Shown piece after piece: positions 6,973 to 14,592 of a DNA stretch of 64,000 nucleotides. Made by a program: the position numbers and the translations under genes. The notes beneath the pieces were generated by a model. The model was not told the origin of the DNA. It worked only from the letters and a program-made list of their open reading frames with translations, and did not search any database. Source of the stretch: Nonomuraea indica. Lineage in GTDB: Bacteria; Actinomycetota; Actinomycetes; Streptosporangiales; Streptosporangiaceae. The stretch is from assembly GCF_002850745.1 (NCBI RefSeq), contig NZ_KZ559467.1, forward strand, positions 124,001-188,000, written 5' to 3'. The first letter of the stretch is position 1, and every line of letters starts with the position of its first letter.

Positions 6973-9620
6973 GGCACCCTCCGCGCCTCGATGAAAGCTC
7001 CGAAGAAGTCCTCGACGACCCGGGCCGCGGCGTCGCCGCGCTCGTCGGCGCACCACGTCTCGCGGAAGGCGGCGTACCGCCCGGCGTGGGAGGCGTGCAC
7101 GGCGGGCAGGTCGCGCAGGCAGGCGACCAGCTCCTCCGTCGTGGTCACGCACGGGCCTGGGGCGATCGACGGAAGGTCGTGGTAGACGCCACGCTCGCGC
7201 AGCCGGTAGTCGTCCCAGTCGTCGATGAGGAAGAGCATCGGCCTGCCGGTCAGCGCGTAGTCGCACATCACCGACGAGTAGTCGGTGAGCAGCGCGTCGG
7301 AGGCGAGCATGAGGTCGTTGACCTCGGGATAGGTTCCGGCGGGCCGGACGAAGTGCAGCAGGTGCCGCGGCACCGCGTAGCGCTCCACCGGGTGGGTCCG
7401 CAGGATCACCACCCACTCGCCGGCCAGCTCCTCGGCCATCAGCTCCAGGTCGGCCCGTACCGACCTGCCGTCGCCCTTGGCCTGGTCGCGGTAGGTGGGG
7501 GCGTACAGCAGCACCTTGCGGCCGGGCGGGATCTCCAGCCTGGCCCGCACGTCCGTGGTGGATCTGCCGTGCACCAGGGCGTCGCAGCGCGGCGTGCCGT
7601 ACCGGTAGACGGGCCCGGTGTAGCCGTTGGCGCGGACGAAGTGCCGGGTGAACTCGGCGCTCGGCGAGACCAGCGCGTCCCAGCGGGCGACGGCGGCGCG
7701 CCAGCGCCGGCGCGGCCGGTCGAAGTCCGCGCGCAGGTCGGGCGCGTCGAAGCCGATCGACTTGATGCCCTGGCCGTGCCAGGTCTGCAGGTAGCGGGTA
7801 CGGCGCGGCTTGGGGTAGTCGAGCGGGAAGCCGTGGCTGTCCACCCAGAGGCCGGCCCTGGCCAGGGTCCAGACGTAGCGCCAGCCGCCGCGCCGCACCA
7901 GCCGGGCGCCCTCGGGCGCGCCGCCGCGGCCGGGCGCCACCGACCAGACCACCTCGACCGGCAGCCGGCGACGGCGCAGCTCCTCGTAGATCGCCCGCGG
8001 GCTGCCGGTGCAGCCCTTGCCGACGTCCGACTCGAACAGGGCCAGATTCCGGCGCGGCGGCAGGATCCTGATCAGCGTCCGGTAGGCGCGCAGCTTGTTC
8101 GCCGGGGTGCCGGCCCGGCGCAGCAGCGCCCGCCGGATCCGCGGCAGGAGAGGCCGGCGCGGGTGGGGGGCGCGCACGATGAGGTGGGCCGCCGGGCCGC
8201 CCGCCGAGACCCGGACGCCGCCGGGCAGCTCGATCGGCTCCATGGCGGGGTTCACCAGCAGCCGGTCGGTCGTGGTGTGGCCGGTGGCGAGGCTGGTGAA
8301 GCCGATGCGCGGGTCGCACTGGGCCCGCGGGACGAAGCTGACCTCGCTGACGTAGCCGCCCTCACCGGACGCCTGCGGGTGGATCGGCACGCGCTCGCGG
8401 CCGAGTCCCAGGAACGCGGTCCACTCCAGCGGCAGCGCGCCGAACGGGTCGTAGGTGCGCACGGTCATCCTGACCCGCGGGCCGTCGGCGGAGAGCTCGG
8501 TCACCTCGTGCCGCAGCCGGCTGGCGCTGAAGGGCAGCTCGGCCAGCCGCAGGCGGGTGATGTCCATGCCGGGGGAGACCGTGGTGCCCCAGTACGTCCG
8601 GCCGGCCTGCCGCACCGCGGCCCGTGGCGGCGCCTGCGGCCCGGTCAGCGAGGTGGCCGCGACCAGCAGGTCGTCAATCCGGTCGGACAGGATGAGGTGG
8701 CAGCACACCCTGGCCATCGGGTCCAGCCGGTCCAGCACCTCGGCGGGGACCCCCTCCAGGTACGGCCGGACGACCGCGGCGAACTCCTTGGCCCACACCC
8801 TGTCGCGGGTGGGCAGCGGGTTGAGGTAGACGCGCAGGTCCTGGCGCAGGAACCGTTCCTGGCGGGCCGGCACCAGGTCGGCCGCGCCGTGGGCGCGCAG
8901 CGCCGCGTCGCTCCGGCGGGCGGCGGCGACCCGGTGGCGGACGTTGTCCATGTCGCCGATGCTGAGCGAGATGGACGAGCGGTCGCGGGTGCGGTGCCAG
9001 AGGTAGACGACCCACGGGACGACGGCGAACCGCTCGGCGACGGCGTACAACTCGCTGGAGAAGACGTGGTCCTCGTAGTGGATGTCCTCGGGGAAGCGCA
9101 GCAGGCGGTCGCGCAGGAAGCGCACGCTGTAGATCTTGTTGGTGGTGAAGGAGTCGAGGAACAGCTCCGGTTCCTCGCGGATGCCGGACACCACCCTGCG
9201 CCGGGCGAACAGCGCCGGGTAGTAGCGCTGGGTCCGCCCGTTCCACTCGTACAGGCGGGTGATCTGCCCGGAGACGAAGTCGGCGCCGGTGCGTTCGATC
9301 TCGGCGAGCAGGCTCTTGCAGGAGTGCCGGGGGAGCTCGTCGTCGCTGTCGAGGAACATGACGTACGGCGACTCGGCGGCGTCGAGGCCGTCGTTCCTGG
9401 GCGCGCCGCAGCCGCCGCTGTTGGCGGCGCGGCGCAGGTAGCGCACCCGGGGGTCGGCGCGCATGAGCTCCTCGGCGACCCTGGGGGTGGCGTCGGTGCT
9501 CGCGTCGTCGGCGATCAGGACCTCGAGGTCGCCGAGGGTCTGGGCGAGCACGGAGCGTACGGCCCTCGGCAGGCGGTCCGCGTCGTTGTAGGCGATCACG
9601 ACAACAGTGCAGGCCGGCAT
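6969..9620 (-). CDS. Bifunctional GT2 glycosyltransferase / CDP-glycerol glycerophosphotransferase
   Basis: An 883-residue two-domain enzyme. The N-terminal GT2 part has VVVIAYND, a DDASTD nucleotide site and LDSDDE (all within the first 110 residues). The C-terminal third (from about residue 530) is a TagB/TagF-type polyol-phosphate polymerase with TWHGQGIKSIG (about 613-623), LLYAPTYRDQ (about 705), ILRTHP and LLTDYSSVMCDYA (about 783-795). That domain normally moves glycerol- or ribitol-phosphate from a CDP carrier to build teichoic acid. An upstream in-frame ATG at 9674 exists, but the one at 9620 has a proper GGGGAGA site. The stop is coupled to the GT4 gene. The middle 330-520 is not recognised and may bind the acceptor. 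Confidence 0.85.
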   Translation of the reverse strand: MPACTVVVIAYNDADRLPRAVRSVLAQTLGDLEVLIADDASTDATPRVAEELMRADPRVRYLRRAANSGGCGAPRNDGLDAAESPYVMFLDSDDELPRHSCKSLLAEIERTGADFVSGQITRLYEWNGRTQRYYPALFARRRVVSGIREEPELFLDSFTTNKIYSVRFLRDRLLRFPEDIHYEDHVFSSELYAVAERFAVVPWVVYLWHRTRDRSSISLSIGDMDNVRHRVAAARRSDAALRAHGAADLVPARQERFLRQDLRVYLNPLPTRDRVWAKEFAAVVRPYLEGVPAEVLDRLDPMARVCCHLILSDRIDDLLVAATSLTGPQAPPRAAVRQAGRTYWGTTVSPGMDITRLRLAELPFSASRLRHEVTELSADGPRVRMTVRTYDPFGALPLEWTAFLGLGRERVPIHPQASGEGGYVSEVSFVPRAQCDPRIGFTSLATGHTTTDRLLVNPAMEPIELPGGVRVSAGGPAAHLIVRAPHPRRPLLPRIRRALLRRAGTPANKLRAYRTLIRILPPRRNLALFESDVGKGCTGSPRAIYEELRRRRLPVEVVWSVAPGRGGAPEGARLVRRGGWRYVWTLARAGLWVDSHGFPLDYPKPRRTRYLQTWHGQGIKSIGFDAPDLRADFDRPRRRWRAAVARWDALVSPSAEFTRHFVRANGYTGPVYRYGTPRCDALVHGRSTTDVRARLEIPPGRKVLLYAPTYRDQAKGDGRSVRADLELMAEELAGEWVVILRTHPVERYAVPRHLLHFVRPAGTYPEVNDLMLASDALLTDYSSVMCDYALTGRPMLFLIDDWDDYRLRERGVYHDLPSIAPGPCVTTTEELVACLRDLPAVHASHAGRYAAFRETWCADERGDAAARVVEDFFGAFIEARRVP

Positions 9621-9705
9621 GCCATCTCCCCCCGGTCGGACACGTGCCAGGGGCATTCCCGCAGGTCGCGGCATAGTGCCCGGCTTGGAGGGGTTTTTGC
9701 CGGAT

Positions 9706-10482
9706 TTAACGCTTTCGTCGCCTGATCAGCCGGCGGAGGAGCAGCAGTGCCACGACGGCCGCCGCGACGGGCGCCAGCCGCTTCAGCACCGGGGCTCCGG
9801 CGATCTCCAGCAGGTCGAGCGCCTGCTCGTCGGCCGTGCGCGAGGTGCGAGCCGCGGGCGCGTGCTCCGCGGCCACGGGCTCCTCGGTCGCAGGCTCCCC
9901 GCCCGCGGATTCCCCGCCTACGGACTTCTCGCCCACGGTCTCCCCGCCTACGGACGGCTCGCCCACGGTCTCCCCGCCTGCGGTCTCCCCGCCTGCGGGC
10001 TCGTCACGGGCGGGCCGGTCCTCGGCCGACGGATGCTCGGACAGCAGGTCGGACAGGTTGGCCGCGAAGCGGTCGATCAGTTTGCCGCCGACCTCCGCCA
10101 TCACGCCGCGTCCGAACTGCGCCGGCCGGCCGGTCACATTGAACGACGTCTCCACCGCGACGGCCGTCGCGCCGCCCGCCGGGCTGAGCCTGGCCCGGAC
10201 CGTGGCCGAGGCGGTGCCGGCGCCCCGGTCCTCCTTGCCGGACGCCTTGATCGTGAGCGTGTGGCCGTCCTTGTCCACGTCCTCGAACTCGGCCGTGCCG
10301 CGGTAGGCCACGGTGATCGGACCCACCTTCACCTTCATCCGGCCGGTGAACCGCTCGCCCTCGACGGTGTCGAGCGACGCCCCCGGCAGGCACGGCGCGA
10401 CCCGCTCGACGTCGAGCAGCACCGCCCACGCCTGCTCGACCGGGACCGGGACAGTGAACTCGTGCTCGAACCGCATCGCCAT
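9706..10482 (-). CDS. coxG: CoxG-like SRPBCC-domain protein with C-terminal membrane anchor
   Basis: A 258-residue protein. Residues 1-145 form a CoxG/SRPBCC fold: FEHEFTVPVPVEQAWAVLLD, LPGASLDTVEG and a closing FGRGVMAEVGGKLIDRFAANL helix. CoxG in Afipia carboxidovorans anchors CO dehydrogenase to the membrane. Residues about 150-200 are a low-complexity Gly/Glu repeat (GGETVGE and GGESAGG variants). A C-terminal hydrophobic helix LAPVAAAVVALLLL is followed by RRLIRRRKR, fitting a tail anchor in the inner leaflet. It is the last gene of the hydroxylase operon, 79 bp after the FAD subunit. It probably recruits the enzyme to the respiratory chain, but this is by analogy. Confidence 0.8.
   Translation of the reverse strand: MAMRFEHEFTVPVPVEQAWAVLLDVERVAPCLPGASLDTVEGERFTGRMKVKVGPITVAYRGTAEFEDVDKDGHTLTIKASGKEDRGAGTASATVRARLSPAGGATAVAVETSFNVTGRPAQFGRGVMAEVGGKLIDRFAANLSDLLSEHPSAEDRPARDEPAGGETAGGETVGEPSVGGETVGEKSVGGESAGGEPATEEPVAAEHAPAARTSRTADEQALDLLEIAGAPVLKRLAPVAAAVVALLLLRRLIRRRKR
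9898..10010. repeat. 15-bp coding repeats inside the coxG linker
   Basis: Imperfect 15-bp units of the type CCCGCCTACGGACTT/CCCGCCTGCGGTCTC recur through this stretch and encode pentapeptide-like G-G-E-T/S-V/A repeats on the minus strand. They lie wholly in the linker between the SRPBCC domain and the tail anchor. Confidence 0.6.
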
Positions 10483-10561
10483 CGGATCCGCTCCTCCTCC
10501 GCCGTTCCCTCGTACCTGGACGGGCGGGACGCCCCGGGAGGGGTCGCCCCGCCCCCGCGCC

Positions 10562-11416
10562 TCAGCCCCAACCGGCGGCGGTGCGCACCGCCCGGTGCGT
10601 CAGCACCCTGGCCAGATGCCGCCGGTAGTCCGGCTGGGCGTGCAGGTCCGCCGGCGGCGACGTGTCCGCCGCGGCCTCCTCGCACGCCGCCCGCACCCGG
10701 TCACCGGCCTCCGCCCCGCGCAGGGCGGCCTCCGCCGCGCGGGCCCGCACGGGCGTCGCGCCCATGTTGGTCAGCCCGATCCTGGCCTCCTCGATGCCGC
10801 CGTCGGAGCGCTTGACGGCAGCGGCCACCCCCACCACGGCCCAGGCCTGCGCCGTACGGTGGAACTTCTCGTAGTGGTAACCCCAGCCCGGACCGAGCTT
10901 GGGGATCCGCACCCCGGCGAGGATCTCGTCCGGCTCCAGCGCCGTCTCCAGGTAGTCGGCGAAGAACTCGGCCGCCGGGATCTCCCGCTCGCCGCGCGCC
11001 GACCTGGCCACCAGGACGGCGTCCAGCGCCAGCACCACGGCCGGCAGGTCACCGGCCGGATCGCCGTGGGCCAGCGAGCCGCCGAACGTGCCGCGGTGCC
11101 GCACGGCCGGGTCGGCCACCGTGGCGGCGGCCAGGGCGACCAGCGGGCAGGCGCCGTGGATCACGGGAGAGCGCAGGACGTCGTCGTGCGTGGTCATCGC
11201 GCCGATGTAGACGTGGTCGTCGCGGTCGTGCACGCCCGACAGCTCCGGCAGCCGGCCGATGTCCACCAGCGTCGACGGGTAGGCCAGCCGCAGCCGCAGC
11301 AGCGGCAGCAGCGACTGCCCGCCCGCCAGCACCTTGGCGTCCTCGTCGGCGGCGAGCGCCTGGCACGCCTCCTCGACCGACCCGGGCCGCACGTAGTCGA
11401 ACGGGGCAGGGATCAT
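10562..11416 (-). CDS. coxM: Molybdenum hydroxylase FAD-binding (medium) subunit
   Basis: A 284-residue flavoprotein subunit of the xanthine dehydrogenase/CO dehydrogenase family. The FAD-binding signature AGGQSLLPLLRLRL is near residues 31-44. A second FAD contact, TVADPAVRHRGTFGGSLAHGD, is around 105-125. The C-terminal CO_deh_flav_C domain begins near 175. It passes electrons from the 2Fe-2S subunit to the membrane acceptor. The ATG at 11416 overlaps the stop of the large-subunit gene by 4 bp. The order small-large-medium is usual for form II enzymes rather than the M-S-L order of form I CO dehydrogenases. The symbol is by homology only. Confidence 0.85.
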   Translation of the reverse strand: MIPAPFDYVRPGSVEEACQALAADEDAKVLAGGQSLLPLLRLRLAYPSTLVDIGRLPELSGVHDRDDHVYIGAMTTHDDVLRSPVIHGACPLVALAAATVADPAVRHRGTFGGSLAHGDPAGDLPAVVLALDAVLVARSARGEREIPAAEFFADYLETALEPDEILAGVRIPKLGPGWGYHYEKFHRTAQAWAVVGVAAAVKRSDGGIEEARIGLTNMGATPVRARAAEAALRGAEAGDRVRAACEEAAADTSPPADLHAQPDYRRHLARVLTHRAVRTAAGWG

Positions 11417-13812
11417 GACCGGGCTCCTTCCAGCGCGCGCCAGATCCGCTCGGGCGTGCAGGGCATGCGGATGTCGTCGATCCCGTACGGGCGCAACGCG
11501 TCCACGACGGCGTTCACCACGGCGGGCGTGGAGGCGATCGTGCCCGCCTCGCCGACGCCCTTGACGCCCAGCGGGTTGCCGGTGGACGGCGTCTCGGTGC
11601 GGTCCGTGGTGAAGTCAGGCAGGTCGGCCGCCGACGGCAGCAGGTAGTCGGCCATCGTCGTGGTCAGCAGGTTGCCGTCGGCGTCGTAGACGGCCTCCTC
11701 GAACAACGCCTGGGCGATGCCCTGCGCGATGCCGCCGTGCACCTGGCCCCGCACGATCAGCGGGTTGACCACCCTGCCGACGTCGTCCACGGCCACGTAC
11801 GAGCGGATCCGCGCCTGCCCCGTCTCGGTGTCCACCTCCACCGCGCACAGGTGCGTGCCGTGCGGGAAGGAGTAGTTGTCCGGGTCGAACGTGGCGTCGG
11901 AGTCGAGCCGCGCCTCCACGCCCTCGGGCAGGTCGTGCGCCGTGAACGCGGCGAACGCCAGCTCCTGGATCGTCTTGGCGGACCCGGTGCCCCGCACCGT
12001 GAACGCGCCGCCGTCGAACTCCAGGTCGTCCGGCGAGCACTCCAGCAGGTGCGCGGCCAGCTTGCGTGCCTTGGCCTTGACCTTCTCGCACGCCTGCAGC
12101 ACCGCGACGCCGCCGATCACTAGCGAGCGCGAGCCGTAGGTGTCCATGCCCTTGTGCGCGATGGCGGTGTCGCCGTGCAGCACCGTCACGTCGTCGAACG
12201 GCACGCCCAGCGAGTCGGCCACGATCTGGCTCCACGCCGTCACGTGCCCCTGGCCGTGCGGCGAGGTGCCGGTGATCACCTCGACCTTGCCGGTCGGCAG
12301 CATGCGCACCGAGCCGTGCTCCCAGCCGCCGGCGCCGTAGTTGGCCATGCCGAGCATCCGCGACGGGGCCAGCCCGCACATCTCGGTGTAGGTGCTGACG
12401 CCGATGCCGAGCTGGACGGGGTCGCGCCGGTCACGCCGGTCGGCCTGCTCGGCCCGCAGCTTGTCGTAGCCGAACAGGGCCAGCGCCCGGTCCGTGGCCG
12501 CCTCGTAGTTGCCCGAGTCGTAGGTCAGGCCCGAGACGGTCGTGTACGGGAACTCCTCGTGCCCGATCCAGTTGCGCCGCCGCACCTCGACCGGGTCCAT
12601 CTTCAGCTCGGCGGCCAGCTCGTCCATGATCCGCTCGATCGCGAACGTCGCCTCCGGCCGGCCCGCGCCCCGGTAGGCGTCGGTCGGCATCTTGGTGGTG
12701 AAGACGCCCGTGCAGCCGAACTCGTAGGCGTCCATCTTGTAGATGCCGTTGAACATCGACGCGCCCAGCATCGGGATGCCCGGCGTCACCAGCATCAGGT
12801 AGGCGCCCATGTCCGCCAGCAGCCGCACCCGCAGCCCCCGGATGCGCCCGTCGGCCTCGGCCGCGAGCGTCAGGTGCTGGATCTGGTCGCGGCCGTGGTG
12901 CACGGTCAGGTTGCCCTCGGAGCGCGACTCGGTCCACTTGACCGGCACGCCGAGCCGCCGGGTGAGCAGCAGGCACAGCACCTCCTCGGCCGTGACCTGC
13001 AGCTTCGAGCCGAACCCGCCGCCCACGTCGGGCGCGATCACCCTGAGCCGGTGCTCGGGGATGCCGGTCGTCACGGCCAGCATGACCCGCAGCACGTGCG
13101 GGATCTGGGTGGACGACCAGAGCGTGAACGTGTCGCCGTCGGTGCTCGCCAGCACCGCGCGGGGCTCCATCGCGCTCGGGATGAGCCGCTGCTGGACGTA
13201 CGTCCGGTCGATGACCACGGGCGCGTCGCGCAGCGCCGCCTCGACGTCCCCCGAGGTGATCGTGACGCTGAAGGCCTTGTTGCCCGCTTCGTGCACCTTC
13301 GGGCTGTCCGGCGCGAGCGCCTCGTTCATGTCCATGACGGCCGGCAACGGCTCGTAGTCGACCTCGACCGCCTCCAGCGCGTCGGCCGCCCGGTAGCGGT
13401 CGGTGGCGATGACGCAGGCGACCGCCTCGCCGACGTAGCGCACCTGCGACACGGCCATCGGCGGGTGGTCGGGGATCACGATGTCCTCGCTCACCGGCCA
13501 CGCGCACGGCAGGCTGCCCTGCTCGTCGGCGAAGTCACGGCCGCTGAAAGCGGCCACCACACCCGGCAGGTCGCGCGCCGCCGACACGTCCACCCGCGTG
13601 ATGCGGGCGTGCGCCATCGGGCTGCGCACGAACATCACGTGCAGCATCCCCGGCTGCTGGAGGTTGTCGGTCCACCGGGTGTGCCCGGTCAGCAGCCGCC
13701 GGTCCTCCTTGCGCCGCCGGGCGCGGCCGATCTCGCGGGCGCCGTCCGGCTCGGAGATCTGCCCGCTCTCCGCGATCTGCTCGCCGACCAGGCCGGCGTC
13801 CAGTTCGGTCAT
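11413..13812 (-). CDS. coxL: Molybdenum hydroxylase large subunit, form II CoxL-like
   Basis: A 799-residue molybdopterin-binding subunit with the aldehyde oxidase a/b hammerhead near 35-145 and the Mo-binding domain after it. The active-site loop reads AYRGAGR (about 375-383). True form I CO dehydrogenases carry AYXCSFR with the Mo/Cu-ligating cysteine, which is absent here. The C-terminal GVKGVGEAG motif (about 750) supplies the catalytic glutamate. The ATG at 13812 sits in a 4-bp overlap with the small-subunit stop; an upstream in-frame start would read back through coxS. The substrate is therefore unknown: an aldehyde, purine or other heterocycle is as likely as CO. Confidence 0.87.
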   Translation of the reverse strand: MTELDAGLVGEQIAESGQISEPDGAREIGRARRRKEDRRLLTGHTRWTDNLQQPGMLHVMFVRSPMAHARITRVDVSAARDLPGVVAAFSGRDFADEQGSLPCAWPVSEDIVIPDHPPMAVSQVRYVGEAVACVIATDRYRAADALEAVEVDYEPLPAVMDMNEALAPDSPKVHEAGNKAFSVTITSGDVEAALRDAPVVIDRTYVQQRLIPSAMEPRAVLASTDGDTFTLWSSTQIPHVLRVMLAVTTGIPEHRLRVIAPDVGGGFGSKLQVTAEEVLCLLLTRRLGVPVKWTESRSEGNLTVHHGRDQIQHLTLAAEADGRIRGLRVRLLADMGAYLMLVTPGIPMLGASMFNGIYKMDAYEFGCTGVFTTKMPTDAYRGAGRPEATFAIERIMDELAAELKMDPVEVRRRNWIGHEEFPYTTVSGLTYDSGNYEAATDRALALFGYDKLRAEQADRRDRRDPVQLGIGVSTYTEMCGLAPSRMLGMANYGAGGWEHGSVRMLPTGKVEVITGTSPHGQGHVTAWSQIVADSLGVPFDDVTVLHGDTAIAHKGMDTYGSRSLVIGGVAVLQACEKVKAKARKLAAHLLECSPDDLEFDGGAFTVRGTGSAKTIQELAFAAFTAHDLPEGVEARLDSDATFDPDNYSFPHGTHLCAVEVDTETGQARIRSYVAVDDVGRVVNPLIVRGQVHGGIAQGIAQALFEEAVYDADGNLLTTTMADYLLPSAADLPDFTTDRTETPSTGNPLGVKGVGEAGTIASTPAVVNAVVDALRPYGIDDIRMPCTPERIWRALEGARS

Positions 13813-14291
13813 GGCGTCCTCACCGCCTGCCCCATCTCCTGGGCGCCCCTGCGCACCGCGCGGACGATGTTGCAGTAACCCGTGCACCGGCACAGGTTGC
13901 CCTCCAGGCCCCGGCGGATGGTCTCCTCCGACGGGTCGGGGTCGTCCCTCAGCAGGTCGATCGCGGCCATCACCATGCCGGGCGTGCAGTAGCCGCACTG
14001 CAGCGCGTGCTCCTCGTGGAAGGCCTGCTGCATCGGGTGCAGCGAGCCGTTCGCCCCCAGGCCCTCGATCGTGACGACGTCGCAGCCGTCGGCCTGGACG
14101 GCGAGCACCGAGCAGCTCTTGACGCTCCTGCCGTCGAGCATGACCGTGCAGGCGCCGCAGTTGGTGGTGTCACAGCCCACCGGCGTGCCGGTCCTGCCCA
14201 ACCTGTCTCGCAGCAGGTGAACGAGCAGCAGTCGCGGCTCGACGTCCTCTTCGTGTTTGATCCCGTCGACGGTTATGGCGATGCGGGGCAT
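13809..14291 (-). CDS. coxS: Molybdenum hydroxylase 2Fe-2S (small) subunit
   Basis: A 160-residue electron-transfer subunit. The plant-type cluster ligands are C40, C45, C48 and C60 (CDTTNCGAC then SC). The second, all-helical cluster domain has CGYC near 99-102 and CRCTGYCN near 134-140. This layout is diagnostic of the XDH/CODH family small subunit. The protein takes electrons from the molybdenum site and hands them to the FAD subunit. The reverse-strand ATG at 14291 is the first gene of the coxSLMG-type operon, so the promoter should lie in 14292-14364. Confidence 0.9.
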   Translation of the reverse strand: MPRIAITVDGIKHEEDVEPRLLLVHLLRDRLGRTGTPVGCDTTNCGACTVMLDGRSVKSCSVLAVQADGCDVVTIEGLGANGSLHPMQQAFHEEHALQCGYCTPGMVMAAIDLLRDDPDPSEETIRRGLEGNLCRCTGYCNIVRAVRRGAQEMGQAVRTP

Positions 14292-14364
14292 ACGTCCTCC
14301 CTCAGAGCAGGGGGGAATAAGTGGATAAATGCCAAGGTACGCCGGTGTTTTTCCCGGTCAAGGG

Positions 14365-14592
14365 TTACTTACCTCTGACGACCCTGGCGACCACCGCCAC
14401 CAGCCCCGCGAAACCCAGCCCCATCACCACCAAGCCGGACAGGACCAGCGGATCCGTGATCGAGCGGGTCAGTAGGAGGATGCCCAGCACCACGAACAAC
14501 AATCCGCTCAGCAGCGCCATCCAGTCGGTCCGGTGCGCCCGCCCCGGCCGGTCCAGCTCGGACCCCGGCATGCCGTCGTGCTCACGCGGCAC
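14365..14592 (-). CDS. Small two-helix membrane protein
   Basis: A 75-residue (GTG 14592) or 68-residue (ATG 14571) protein. Two hydrophobic helices (LLSGLLFVVLGILLL and LVLSGLVVMGLGFAGLV) are separated by a short TRSITDP turn and end in RVVRGK. It is not recognised beyond this. Its 5' end overlaps the stop of the PspC-domain gene by about 11 bp if the GTG is used. It is thus likely co-transcribed and may assist that membrane protein. The start is uncertain because neither candidate has a strong ribosome site. Confidence 0.6.
   Translation of the reverse strand: MPREHDGMPGSELDRPGRAHRTDWMALLSGLLFVVLGILLLTRSITDPLVLSGLVVMGLGFAGLVAVVARVVRGK

Noticed and set aside
11413-13812. Form I CO dehydrogenase (true CoxL)
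   Set aside because: The AYXCSFR motif with the copper-ligand cysteine is replaced by AYRGAGR.
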